Assembly (NCBI GenBank): GCA_041690995.1 | Contig: JBEPVM010000006.1 | Coordinates: forward strand, 1 to 53,075 | Direction of reading: 5' to 3' | DNA: 53,075 bases | Source of the DNA: UBA4722 sp041690995 | GTDB taxonomy: Bacteria > Pseudomonadota > Gammaproteobacteria > DSM-16500 | In this document: in pieces, positions 16,731 through 25,178 of the stretch | How positions within the stretch are numbered: the stretch's first letter is position 1 | How the letters are laid out: every line of letters starts with the position of its first letter | Notes under the pieces: model-generated | The model's input: only the letters and a program-made list of their open reading frames with translations | What the model was told of the DNA's origin: nothing | The model's database searches: none | Program-made: the position numbers and the translations under genes

Positions 16731-17742
16731 AAAAAAACGTTTTGGTGTGTCACAAGCACTTAGCCGCGGATTAAGTGAAACGATCAGTGTCGTTGAAAAT
16801 GATGCGGGTATTTATCGTAATATCTTATTGCCATTATCACGTATTGAATTGGACCCAGAAAATCCTAGAAAATTAGCTATTTCATTAACTGATATACACC
16901 ATGGCCTTAGTAAAGAAGATCCATTGTATAGTCGTAAATCTGAAGAATTGTCGAGTTTAACAACATTGGCGAACACTATACAAAGCAGTGGTTTGATTAA
17001 TCCTATCGTTGTTTATAAGCTGGGTGAAGTTTATCGAGTGGTTGCAGGGGAACGCCGTTGTTTGGCATCCATTCTTGCGGGAAAATCTGAAATTGACGCG
17101 CGAGTATTTAATGAAAAACCGCAAGGGTTTTCCTTAAAACTTATTCAGTGGATAGAAAATACAGCGAGAGAAAATCTCACTTTAGAGGAACGGATTAATA
17201 ATATTCGTGATATCTTGCATGAATACCAAAAGCAACAGGGTCCTGTCACTGTCACAGCGACTTTATTGAAAAGTATAACAGGGTTGTCATTGCCACAAGC
17301 GACTTACTACAGTGCAGTATTGGACGCACCAGAAGATGTTACTCAAATGATAGCGAATGGTAAAATTCGCAGCCTTGATAAAGCAGCAGTTATTGCAAGT
17401 ATTATTTCCACAGAATTACGGCACGAAGTATTACAAGCATGCATCAATGGATGCAGCTTAAAAAAATTACGCCAAATGATCACCCATGGCAAGCAACAGC
17501 TTAAGAAGAAAAAAGTACCGATGGCTGCCGCAAAACGGGGCAGGGCAGTGTCACGTATTAATATGGGATCTACATTAAAAATAAGTGTTATTCAGACTAT
17601 TATTCAATCTGTCTTAGAACGTGCAGAATATAAAAAGTTTACTAATGTATTTTCAAAAGTAGATTGGTCTCATATCAATCAATCCGCATCCGCCTTTAAG
17701 AAGTTAATCGAAATTTTAGAACATGAGCATGAGATAGCCTAA
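16723..17742 (+). CDS. parB: ParB-family partition protein
   Basis: ParB binds parS and loads as a clamp that activates ParA. It has the N-terminal catalytic/CTPase-type box (VVAGERRC, about residues 105-112, and WIENTARENLTLEER), then a helix-turn-helix region (about 170-215) and a basic linker. The ATG at 16723 lies inside the parA end; a TTG one codon earlier is less likely. The stop overlaps the next start as TAATG, so translation is coupled to the accessory gene. Confidence 0.92.
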   Translation: MSKKKRFGVSQALSRGLSETISVVENDAGIYRNILLPLSRIELDPENPRKLAISLTDIHHGLSKEDPLYSRKSEELSSLTTLANTIQSSGLINPIVVYKLGEVYRVVAGERRCLASILAGKSEIDARVFNEKPQGFSLKLIQWIENTARENLTLEERINNIRDILHEYQKQQGPVTVTATLLKSITGLSLPQATYYSAVLDAPEDVTQMIANGKIRSLDKAAVIASIISTELRHEVLQACINGCSLKKLRQMITHGKQQLKKKKVPMAAAKRGRAVSRINMGSTLKISVIQTIIQSVLERAEYKKFTNVFSKVDWSHINQSASAFKKLIEILEHEHEIA

Positions 17743-18101
17743 TGAGCAATAAAATGGTGACATCTATTAAATTGCAAAAAACACTTCATTATAAAATGCA
17801 GCAACGTATTATTAGTGACGGCTATGGGATGCGTGGTAAAAGTCTGTGGATCGTTGAAGCCATAGAGTCTTTTTTGCAATTAAAGGACTTTCCTGCATTA
17901 ACAGATATTGCTGGGGAAATGAAAGGATTAACACAGATGATTAGTATTCGGTTGTCTGAAAAGTTAATGAATAAGATTGATTGTGCTGTTATTGAAGTGC
18001 GCCGCTATTATCCTGCAATGGAGGGGGTTAAAAGCAATTTAATTAGAGCCAGTATTATGCAACGCTTAATACGGGAGTCTACTTCGGTGACCGAACATTG
18101 A
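17742..18101 (+). CDS. Small partition-operon accessory protein
   Basis: A 119-residue protein coupled to parB by a TAATG overlap. It has two similar halves. Each begins with a short strand that fits a ribbon-helix-helix arm (VTSIKLQKTLHYKM and MISIRLSEKLMNKI), followed by helices. A DNA-binding copy-number or partition regulator is a reasonable inference. I do not recognise a named family. Confidence 0.55.
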   Translation: MSNKMVTSIKLQKTLHYKMQQRIISDGYGMRGKSLWIVEAIESFLQLKDFPALTDIAGEMKGLTQMISIRLSEKLMNKIDCAVIEVRRYYPAMEGVKSNLIRASIMQRLIRESTSVTEH

Positions 18102-18167
18102 GTTAACCTATTGATAATTAAAGTTTTTAATTGTTTTTAAATAGATGCCTTAATGAGAGGCTTAAGT

Positions 18168-18293
18168 ATGGCTTTAATAAAGTGTGACGCTTGTGGGATA
18201 ACGAATATTAGGATGTTCTATGTAGAACATGAAAGGAGAATAACATGTTACAAAAGAAGAAGATTCAATATGATGCAGGGACAATTAAGCTAG
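18168..18293 (+). CDS. Possible 41-residue zinc-ribbon stub
   Basis: GAGAGG sits just before an ATG that opens MALIKCDACGITNI, which looks like the first zinc knuckle (CxxC) of small zinc-ribbon proteins. The frame then runs over the palindrome and out of frame into the hydrolase gene, giving a non-conserved basic end. I read it as the truncated 5' end of a lost gene. Confidence 0.25.
   Translation: MALIKCDACGITNIRMFYVEHERRITCYKRRRFNMMQGQLS
18213..18230. promoter_or_regulatory. 18-bp palindrome, candidate parS or operator
   Basis: ATGTTCTA, a TG centre, and TAGAACAT form a perfect inverted repeat between the par operon and the hydrolase gene, 15 bases before the latter's start. Size and position fit either a parS centromere for the nearby ParB or a regulator site for the hydrolase/DUF1289 operon. 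No second copy was found by eye. Confidence 0.4.
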
Positions 18294-18967
18294 AAGGTTA
18301 CTGTGTTTTTGATGATAAAATCGCGGGGAAAAGACCTGCTGTCTTAGTTGCACATGATTGGTCGGGACGTAATGAGTTTGCTTGTCAAAAAGCAGAAAGA
18401 TTAGCCGAATTGGGTTATGTTGGCTTTGCACTGGATATGTTTGGCCAAGGTGTTATAGGCAATACAAAAGATGAAAAATCGGCCTTGATTCAGCCGCTAA
18501 TGGCGAATAGAGAATTATTAGGCCAACGAGTGTTAGCGGCTTTGAATAGTGTGAAAACGCTAGATCAAGTCGATAACGCACGCATAGGCGCAATGGGCTT
18601 TTGTTTTGGCGGGCTGTGTGTGTTGGATTTAGCAAGAATGGGCGCAAAAGTGCGTGGTGTCTTGAGTTTTCATGGGCTATTGCATGCCCCTTCATCGTCA
18701 AGGACACATCCTATCACTGCTAAAGTGCTCGCATTGCATGGTGCGGATGATCCTATGGTATCGCCCGATGTCGTTGCTGAATTTCAAGATGAAATGTCAA
18801 AGGCGGGAGCGGATTGGCAGTTTCATACGTATGGCAACACAATGCATGCGTTTACCAATCCGATGGCTAATGATCCAGGATTTGGAACGGTTTATTCGGG
18901 GATCGCAGATAGACGATCTTGGATTACGGTGAAGAATTTTTTCACGGAGATCTTTTCCGAAACATGA
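18245..18967 (+). CDS. Dienelactone hydrolase family protein
   Basis: A 240-residue alpha/beta hydrolase. The nucleophile motif is GFCFGG (Cys, as in dienelactone hydrolases, about residue 118), the Asp is in LHGADDPMV, and the His is in TMHAFTNP. VAHDWSGRNEF gives the oxyanion region. Real substrates of most family members are unknown and no aromatic-degradation genes are nearby. AAGGAG precedes the start. It overlaps the DUF1289 gene by the ATGA junction, so the two form an operon. Confidence 0.87.
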   Translation: MLQKKKIQYDAGTIKLEGYCVFDDKIAGKRPAVLVAHDWSGRNEFACQKAERLAELGYVGFALDMFGQGVIGNTKDEKSALIQPLMANRELLGQRVLAALNSVKTLDQVDNARIGAMGFCFGGLCVLDLARMGAKVRGVLSFHGLLHAPSSSRTHPITAKVLALHGADDPMVSPDVVAEFQDEMSKAGADWQFHTYGNTMHAFTNPMANDPGFGTVYSGIADRRSWITVKNFFTEIFSET

Positions 18968-19149
18968 AAATCAATGGTGAAAAAGATTTAACAGACAGCC
19001 CTTGCATTGGTATCTGCAGTTCAACTAATTTAGGGGATGAGATTTGTATTGGCTGTAAAAGAACAGCACAAGAAGTGATTGACTGGAATAGTTATAGTGA
19101 CTTACAAAAAATTGAGATTAATTTGCGGCTGAAAAGCCATCCAACATAG
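18964..19149 (+). CDS. DUF1289 small cysteine-rich protein
   Basis: A 61-residue protein with SPCIGICSSTNLGDEICIGCKRTAQEV, the DUF1289 signature with four conserved Cys that likely bind a metal. Family members are often fused or adjacent to other small enzymes, with no proven role. The start at 18964 overlaps the hydrolase stop (ATGA); the longer frame would run through the hydrolase end. Confidence 0.85.
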   Translation: MKINGEKDLTDSPCIGICSSTNLGDEICIGCKRTAQEVIDWNSYSDLQKIEINLRLKSHPT

Positions 19150-19150
19150 C

Positions 19151-19179
19151 TGGACAATCTTTTTATCGGCCTGTATAAT
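19151..19179 (+). promoter_or_regulatory. Sigma-70-type promoter of the SPFH gene
   Basis: TGGACA (19151-19156), a 17-base spacer, and a perfect TATAAT (19174-19179). The predicted start is about 35 bases before the ATG at 19221, which has GGAGGGG just upstream. This is among the best consensus promoters in the window. Confidence 0.75.
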
Positions 19180-19220
19180 CCGCGATCACAACGAACTATA
19201 TTATTAAGCGGAGGGGAGTT

Positions 19221-20735
19221 ATGCCAGCACAAGAGCCAGAAGTTAAGAATGAAGCTGCAGCTGCAGCAGGAAGAAAGAATATTGAGGACAATTTGCCTGA
19301 GGCGCTAAAGGCGTATATTAAAAAAAGAGAGCGTGATGACGTGCATTATTCATTTGCATATAAGCTTACTTGGCTAAGAGGGTTTTTATCTATTTTCGGC
19401 GCGTTTCTTCCACTTCTTTTCCGTACTCATTTAATCCCTAAAGGAGAGATTGGGTTGGTGATGGATAATGGAGAACCTAAGATTATTTCTCCTGGCTGGC
19501 ATATTTTTTTTAGTCCATTTGTTTCGTTCCAGGGTAGCGTAAATATCAATACTCCTCTCATTGAGTTGGGTTCAACTAAAATTTTAAATGTACCCGAAGG
19601 AAAATATGCGAGTGTTATTGATGCTCGCACAGGTCAATATGAACTACTGGGCGCTGGCAGACATGTTATTGACGTAGAGACGATGACCGTTACTAAAAAA
19701 GCAGATGGAACCCCTTGGTTTATTAATTTCGATGATGAAAAAATCTCATTAGGAACGAATGAAATTATTCGGATAGAACCTGATAAAGTAGGGGTTATTT
19801 ATCGCATGGGGGCTGACGGGGTAATAAAGCCAGAGATACTTCGAAGTGGGATTCATATGATATCGCCACCTGATAGATACGTAATTTCTCTGAGTGTTCG
19901 TCAACAAGTCGTACAACTTAAGCCAATACACACACCATCAAAGGATCAATTCCCACTAGAGGTTCGTGCGGATATTTTTTATCGAATTGAAGATCCAGAA
20001 CAAGCGATTAAAACAATAACGCCCGAGAACATTGCTTCTTATATTCAAGAGCAAGCAATGACAACATTAGGAGGAATTATCCGATCTTCAACATATTCAC
20101 GTGGAGAAGTAGGACATAGCGGAGCCCGCGTTGTAGAAAGCCAAAAACATGCTGTGGATGGTAATGAGGAATCAAAAGAGGAAGTTCTTGCGAAACAAAA
20201 TTCATTTGCTAATGATGTGCATAATCAGTTTGTAGAAGACTGCACCAGGATTTTGAAGCCATTCGGTATTACAGTTACAGATCTTCGTATCAATGAATCT
20301 AAAGTTACTGATCCAGAGGCTGCACGCGACCTTACTAAAATGGCATTGCAAATTACTAAAGTGGAAGCTGATGCACGCTATGCGGAGACACAAGCTAAAA
20401 TTCAAATGATTGCAGCGAAAAATGAAGCTGAAATGGTGGTAGTAGCCGCTGAAGCAAAAGCGAATGCTGTTATAAAACAGGCTGAAGGTGAAAAGAAGGC
20501 GGCTGAATCATTAGCGTCTATTAACTTGGCAGGCGAGTTAAGAAAATTAGAATTGTACACACAAGCAGTGGGTTCTAACTCTAAAATTATTTTTAGCGGT
20601 GATCAAGGAGGAAATCCATTAGCAGCAATACTTGGGCTTTTTGGGGATAGGATGAAACAAAGACGTAATAGCGAACCAACTATGCCTGTCACTAGTAGAA
20701 TTCCTGTTCTTACTAACCGACAAAATTTAGCATAA
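19221..20735 (+). CDS. SPFH/Band-7 (stomatin-prohibitin-flotillin) membrane protein
   Basis: A 504-residue protein with one hydrophobic segment (about 55-72). Two beta-rich repeats follow (IGLVMDNGEPKIISPGWH and VGVIYRMGADGVIKPEILRSG), then a Band-7/SPFH core with PLEVRADIFYRIEDPEQAI. A long Ala/Glu coiled coil (about 380-440, AEAKANAVIKQAEGEKKAAE) precedes a flexible tail. Such proteins form membrane cage assemblies that organise proteases or lipid domains. The usual NfeD partner is not adjacent. It has its own promoter and a terminator. Confidence 0.87.
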   Translation: MPAQEPEVKNEAAAAAGRKNIEDNLPEALKAYIKKRERDDVHYSFAYKLTWLRGFLSIFGAFLPLLFRTHLIPKGEIGLVMDNGEPKIISPGWHIFFSPFVSFQGSVNINTPLIELGSTKILNVPEGKYASVIDARTGQYELLGAGRHVIDVETMTVTKKADGTPWFINFDDEKISLGTNEIIRIEPDKVGVIYRMGADGVIKPEILRSGIHMISPPDRYVISLSVRQQVVQLKPIHTPSKDQFPLEVRADIFYRIEDPEQAIKTITPENIASYIQEQAMTTLGGIIRSSTYSRGEVGHSGARVVESQKHAVDGNEESKEEVLAKQNSFANDVHNQFVEDCTRILKPFGITVTDLRINESKVTDPEAARDLTKMALQITKVEADARYAETQAKIQMIAAKNEAEMVVVAAEAKANAVIKQAEGEKKAAESLASINLAGELRKLELYTQAVGSNSKIIFSGDQGGNPLAAILGLFGDRMKQRRNSEPTMPVTSRIPVLTNRQNLA

Positions 20736-20823
20736 TAGCTACATCGCGAAAGGCTTGTTATTCTATGAAATAGGGTTTGAAAATGATTAGAATAACATAA
20801 ATTTAAGTTAGAGAAAGGGCTAC

Positions 20824-20846
20824 AGGGTGATACAATCACTCTTTTT
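20824..20846 (+). terminator. Intrinsic terminator of the SPFH gene
   Basis: AGGGTGAT (20824-20831) pairs with ATCACTCT (20835-20842) around a 3-base loop, with one G-U pair, followed by TTTTTATTATTTT. Confidence 0.7.
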
Positions 20847-20884
20847 ATTATTTTGTGCGAATTAAAATAATAGGCGAATAAAAA

Positions 20885-21394
20885 TTGTTGTCTCATGAGC
20901 AAATTGACTTACAAACGGTAGATGATTACTCGCAGAAAATTGCGATGCGTCTTCGAGCAGTCCGAAAAGAAGGCGGATTTAAAACAGAAAAATCATTTGC
21001 TGAAAAATACAGCATTCCCCTGACGACTTATTCGCAGCATGAAACAGGAAAACGAAAAATACCCGTTGAAACGCTGGTTGGTTATTGCAAGAAGCTCAGT
21101 GCGAATATAGGCTGGGTGTTGACTGGAGTAGGGGAGCCTTGGGAAAAAACGCGACAAATTGAAACCTCGTGTACTGCAATACAGGCGCATGTCCCCTTGC
21201 GTATTCCCAGAGAAAATTTAGATATGTTAAAGCAAGTATTTTTATCAGCACAAACATTTTTGGCCGATGACCAGCTTTCTTTTTCCGAGTGGATTGATCG
21301 TTGTTTTGAGATTGGCGTTACACTGCCAACCCAAAAAATAGAGGATGAAAAAATAGAACATATTGTTCGTTTGGTATTTTCAAAATTAGCGTGA
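20885..21394 (+). CDS. XRE-family helix-turn-helix regulator
   Basis: A protein of up to 169 residues with an N-terminal XRE helix-turn-helix (about 20-75, RLRAVRKEGGFKTEKSFAEKYSIPLTTYSQHETGKRKIP) of phage-repressor type. The C-terminal half is helical and lacks a peptidase domain. The start is unsure: two adjacent TTG codons open the frame, and the first ATG is at 20945 just before the HTH. It points toward the first S24 repressor gene and may act on the same control region. Confidence 0.7.
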   Translation: MLSHEQIDLQTVDDYSQKIAMRLRAVRKEGGFKTEKSFAEKYSIPLTTYSQHETGKRKIPVETLVGYCKKLSANIGWVLTGVGEPWEKTRQIETSCTAIQAHVPLRIPRENLDMLKQVFLSAQTFLADDQLSFSEWIDRCFEIGVTLPTQKIEDEKIEHIVRLVFSKLA

Positions 21395-21456
21395 TTTTAC
21401 ATAAAATATTTCCTATAGGGTATTTGGGGAAATGAAAAAGATTTGATTGGAGATAT

Positions 21457-22131
21457 TTATTTAAGAGCATCTATACGGCGTTTACAGCGATGCTCAATCA
21501 ACGTACCGATAATTTCACTATTTTTTTCAGTGAGAATGATATTTCCCCAATCTTCATTCAGTGAAATCAATTCAAATTGATGAGTCAAAAAAAGAGAAGT
21601 AGTTTTATATTTCCTGAACACAATCGCGTTTGTCGGGATGAGCTTTGCAAGAATATATTCGCCAGGGCAAGGGTTAATGGCGGGATCAATAATCACCAGA
21701 TCACGGGAGGTAAAAAGGGGCTCCATGCTATTGTCAGAAATCAGGAATGCAAACGCATCAGGCCCCGCGATTTGGGTGAGTGCTTCATCGAGTCCGACTT
21801 CGGAAGGAATTTCTTTGTATTTTTCTTGCAGAGGTAAGGCTTGTGGATGAGTTAAAAGAGGAATACGGCGAGTGGTGACGTCTATCACCTCCATCGGCCG
21901 CATATTTCCATAACCGAACTGTAGCCAGTCGGGTGTTATACGGAGTATTTTACTGGCTTTCAGCAAATTGCCGGCTTCGATGCTATGGGTTTTACTGGAC
22001 TTCCATCGGGTGATGGCGGTGCGAGATATTTTTTTCTCATCAAACAATTGGCTGGTGCCCTTGGCTAAGGCTTCCTGGCTTAAACCGGCTTTGAGACGGG
22101 CTTTTTTAATTCTTTTTGCAAAATCGGACAT
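21457..22131 (-). CDS. Phage-type repressor with S24 self-cleavage domain (copy 1)
   Basis: A 224-residue CI/LexA-like repressor. The N-terminal helix-turn-helix is RIKKARLKAGLSQEALAKG ... SRTAITRWKSSKT, and the C-terminal S24 domain has the nucleophile in SDNSMEPLF and the Lys in VFRKY. Such repressors cut themselves when RecA is activated. It is clearly paralogous to the divergent gene at 22383 along its whole length, ending in the same GTLIEHRCKRRI block. No phage genes are nearby, so it may control resident or plasmid functions. Confidence 0.88.
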   Translation of the reverse strand: MSDFAKRIKKARLKAGLSQEALAKGTSQLFDEKKISRTAITRWKSSKTHSIEAGNLLKASKILRITPDWLQFGYGNMRPMEVIDVTTRRIPLLTHPQALPLQEKYKEIPSEVGLDEALTQIAGPDAFAFLISDNSMEPLFTSRDLVIIDPAINPCPGEYILAKLIPTNAIVFRKYKTTSLFLTHQFELISLNEDWGNIILTEKNSEIIGTLIEHRCKRRIDALK

Positions 22132-22382
22132 CGTTATTCTTCTTTACTGAGTCATTACAACCTCGTTTTAAGTATCATTTTAACACTATTTTAACGAGAA
22201 TGTTAAGTGAGTATACAGACTTATGTGATTGAACTGTCTTTCAGGGGATTTAAAAGTAACGAAGGGGGCCGATCAGGCGTTGCATAATGTTTTTTTAAAG
22301 ACAATTGTCTATATACTTACTTTTATTTCGAGACTAAAATGATGCTACAGTGTTAGCATCAATATCACGGAGGAATGTGACT
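22132..22382. promoter_or_regulatory. Shared operator region between two divergent repressors
   Basis: Three groups of candidate sites are visible. First, three phased copies of (G/A)TTTTAA(C/G) at 22165, 22177 and 22188, about one helical turn apart, nearest copy 1. Second, a 12-bp palindrome AGACAATTGTCT at 22299-22310. Third, a 7-bp inverted repeat GATGCTA / TAGCATC with a 6-base spacer at 22341-22360, nearest copy 2. The layout resembles a phage immunity switch. Confidence 0.55.
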
Positions 22383-23075
22383 GTGGGTACGCTAACTTTT
22401 ACTGACCGAATCAAAAAAGCTCGTCGCGAAGCGGGCTTGAGCCAGAATGCATTGGCAGAAGCCATGAGCCAGATTTTAGATAAGAAAAAAATCTCACGGA
22501 GCGCGATCGCCCAGTGGGAATCCAGCAAAACGAATGGAATAGAAGCCGCTAATTTACTGAAAGCGACCCGAGTGTTGGGCGTGACGCCTGACTGGTTGCA
22601 ATTCGGCGAAGGACAGATGAGGGTTGCACCGCCGCATTTTTTAGTTAACGCGGGCGTGCCACTATTAAGTTATGCGCAGGCAGTGAAGGGTATGGAAAAA
22701 GAAGAAAAAGAAGGGTGTTCGATGGTAGGGCTGGATAAAGAGCTCGCACAAATCGCCAGCGCGCGTTCTTTTGCGTTAGTGATTCATGACACGAGTATGG
22801 CGCCTATTTTTAGGCCCGATGATATTATTATCATTGATCCCACGGTTGTGCCTTGCCCAGGTGAATATGTCGTTGCCAAATTAAAAGAAAATAAAGATAA
22901 AAAAGAAGTGCTTGTTTTTAGAAAATATCGACCGCTTTTTTATAATGGCTCGGACGGGTTTGAGTTGATCGCGCTCAGTGAAGATTGGAATAAAATTGTG
23001 GTGCATCATCGTAGTGAGGGAGAAATTTTGGGTACGTTGATTGAGCATCGCTGTAAACGCCGTATTTACGAGTAA
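22383..23075 (+). CDS. Phage-type repressor with S24 self-cleavage domain (copy 2)
   Basis: A 230-residue paralogue of the 21457-22131 product, with the HTH RIKKARREAGLSQNALAEA, the linker TPDWLQFGEGQMR, the nucleophile in HDTSMAPIF and the Lys in VFRKYR. The start is GTG at 22383, with GGAGG nine bases upstream; the frame extends to 22350, but there it runs into the GATGCTA inverted repeat. An insertion near residue 200 separates it from copy 1. The pair are divergently transcribed. Confidence 0.87.
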   Translation: MGTLTFTDRIKKARREAGLSQNALAEAMSQILDKKKISRSAIAQWESSKTNGIEAANLLKATRVLGVTPDWLQFGEGQMRVAPPHFLVNAGVPLLSYAQAVKGMEKEEKEGCSMVGLDKELAQIASARSFALVIHDTSMAPIFRPDDIIIIDPTVVPCPGEYVVAKLKENKDKKEVLVFRKYRPLFYNGSDGFELIALSEDWNKIVVHHRSEGEILGTLIEHRCKRRIYE

Positions 23076-23208
23076 CTTCTATTGTAGTGGCTTCTTGGCA
23101 TTCTCGATTAAAAATGAAAAATGGTTGCTTGTAAAATTTTTTAAAGGCATTCTCATGGTAAATGTTATCTTAATAACATTCGCTAAGGTCTGTCATAATG
23201 GGAACAGT

Positions 23209-24021
23209 TCAAAAGGTATAAAAATGATCTACAGGGCCTCTACCTTTTCCAATATGAAGTAAGCTGCCGCCATGAATAGCGCGAGTTAAATAATTTTTAG
23301 CAGCTTGAATAGCATCAGCCATTGTATAGTTTTGTGCAAGAAAAGAAGCAATAGAAGAAGATAAAGTGCAACCTGTGCCATGTGTATTTTTAGTATCAAT
23401 ACGATCTGCGTGAAACCATTGATAATGATGTGTTTCTGGCATGTATAAAATATCAGAAGCTTGGGGAGTTTCTAAATGCCCACCTTTAATGAGTACATTA
23501 ATATTAAATTTCTCGCCGATTTCTGTGGCGGCTTGTTTCATTGCTGACGTATCTGTGACTGGCCATCCTACTATTTTTTCAGCCTCAAATAAATTAGGCG
23601 TGATGAGAGTAGCGAATGGAAATAAATATTTTTTTAGGTAATCAACCATATTTATATCAAGCAAAGCGCAACCATTTTTAGCCACCATAACAGGGTCTAT
23701 CACAATAGGGCAGGGCCTATACATTTTTAACCCAAGTATCACTGCGTCAATAACCGCTTGATTATGTAGCATGCCTATTTTGACTACATCAATTGTTAAA
23801 TCATCGAATACGGATTGGATTTGTTGGGTAATAAACGTAGGAGGTACTGCTTCTATCGCTTGTACACCTTGAGTGTTTTGGGCAAGTAGCGCTGTAATGA
23901 CTGACGCAGCATAGCAGCCTGTTGCGGAAATTGCTTTAATATCGGCTTGAATGCCTGCGCCACCTGATGGATCAGTGCCTGCGATAGTGACGACACAGGA
24001 CCGTTTTTTTAATTGGTTCAT
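23209..24021 (-). CDS. thiD: Hydroxymethylpyrimidine/phosphomethylpyrimidine kinase ThiD
   Basis: ThiD phosphorylates HMP and HMP-P for thiamine. The 270 residues contain TIAGTDPSGGAGIQADIK at the N-terminus, KIGMLHNQAVID, VIDPVMVAKNG, LITPNLFEAE, VLIKGGH and the catalytic THGTGCTLSS. It is full length. It lies 13 bases downstream of hemH on the same strand and is probably cotranscribed with it. Other thi genes are absent from the window, so it could be salvage only. A pyridoxal kinase of the same fold is a weaker alternative. Confidence 0.92.
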   Translation of the reverse strand: MNQLKKRSCVVTIAGTDPSGGAGIQADIKAISATGCYAASVITALLAQNTQGVQAIEAVPPTFITQQIQSVFDDLTIDVVKIGMLHNQAVIDAVILGLKMYRPCPIVIDPVMVAKNGCALLDINMVDYLKKYLFPFATLITPNLFEAEKIVGWPVTDTSAMKQAATEIGEKFNINVLIKGGHLETPQASDILYMPETHHYQWFHADRIDTKNTHGTGCTLSSSIASFLAQNYTMADAIQAAKNYLTRAIHGGSLLHIGKGRGPVDHFYTF

Positions 24022-24034
24022 AGAAGGCGGCAGC

Positions 24035-25054
24035 TTAAGGGGTTAGCTGAGTATTGTCAATCATTTCTGCAATAGCTTTAACCCACAGGGGATGATCATT
24101 TAAGCAGGGTATAAAAGTCAATGTTTGGCCGCCTAATAATAACCATTGCTTGCGTAATCGAATATTGATTTCTTCTAATGTTTCTAAACAATCCGCCACA
24201 AAAGAAGGACAAACAACTGCGATATTTTTTATATCTTTTTGTCGTAGTTGAGGTAACACCAGATCAATATAGGGCCTGATCCAGGTTGTGCGACCTAAGC
24301 GTGATTGGAAAACCACTTTATATTGTTCTGAGGATAAATTTAGTGTATTAGCTAATAAGTAGGACGTTGTATAGCACTGAGCACGATAACAATAGAGATT
24401 ATTATCCGTGACAGAGGGGCAAGTATTAAATCGGTCACAGCGTGCTTGGCAGTCACTTTTTATGATATGGCGTTCTGGTAAGCCATGATAACTAAATAAA
24501 ATATATTCAGGTGCTGTGTGTGCTATTGTTTCTTTAATAATGTCCGCATACGCGTTTATATAACCAGGATGATTATAAAAATCTTTGATGAGTTTAATGC
24601 CAGGAATATTCCATTTTTTTTCTAATAGTGAAAAGACCTGAGCGATAGCTGAACCCGTTGCAGCAGAAGAGTATTGTGGAAATAAGGGTATGACAACCAG
24701 TTGATTGCAATGCTTTAGATTGTTCAGGGCATATTGAATAGAAGGTTTACCATAACGCATCGCGATTTCTATTTGGTAGTCATCGCTTAATTCTCTTGCC
24801 AAAGCTTTTTTTAATTTTTGAGAATTGATTAATAAAGGCGAGCCTGTTTTTTGCCAGATCGCTTGATAAGCTTGAGTGGTTTTTTTATAGCGAAAGGGTA
24901 CAATAATGAGATTCGTTAAAATCCATCGGGGTAATGCCGCTAGGTCAATCACACGTGGATCATTAAGAAATTCTTTTAAATAGCGATAAATAGAAGATTG
25001 ATTACAATGATCAGGAGTACCTAAATTAATTAATATAACACCCGTTTTATTCAT
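24035..25054 (-). CDS. hemH: Ferrochelatase HemH
   Basis: HemH inserts iron into protoporphyrin, the last step of protohaem. It has KTGVILINLGTP at the N-terminus, AMRYGKPSI, FPQYSSAATGS and the catalytic-site SYHGLPERH. Four to five Cys in DCQARC...CP...CYRAQC could hold an iron-sulfur cluster, as known for some bacterial ferrochelatases. I place the start at 25054, where the conserved N-terminus begins; the longer frame adds 14 residues. It is first in a likely hemH-thiD operon. Confidence 0.92.
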   Translation of the reverse strand: MNKTGVILINLGTPDHCNQSSIYRYLKEFLNDPRVIDLAALPRWILTNLIIVPFRYKKTTQAYQAIWQKTGSPLLINSQKLKKALARELSDDYQIEIAMRYGKPSIQYALNNLKHCNQLVVIPLFPQYSSAATGSAIAQVFSLLEKKWNIPGIKLIKDFYNHPGYINAYADIIKETIAHTAPEYILFSYHGLPERHIIKSDCQARCDRFNTCPSVTDNNLYCYRAQCYTTSYLLANTLNLSSEQYKVVFQSRLGRTTWIRPYIDLVLPQLRQKDIKNIAVVCPSFVADCLETLEEINIRLRKQWLLLGGQTLTFIPCLNDHPLWVKAIAEMIDNTQLTP

Positions 25055-25178
25055 GTTTGTTTTGCACGATTTTTTGACAATTTCTTCGGAACGCAATCTC
25101 CTGATACTATAGAATTTTAATCACAACAACAAGATAAACATGGTATATTAGTAAAAACCTTAATGAAAGGATAGCATT

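Noticed and set aside
20258..20850. Antisense frames over the SPFH gene
   Set aside because: Shadows of a strongly conserved gene with its own promoter and terminator.
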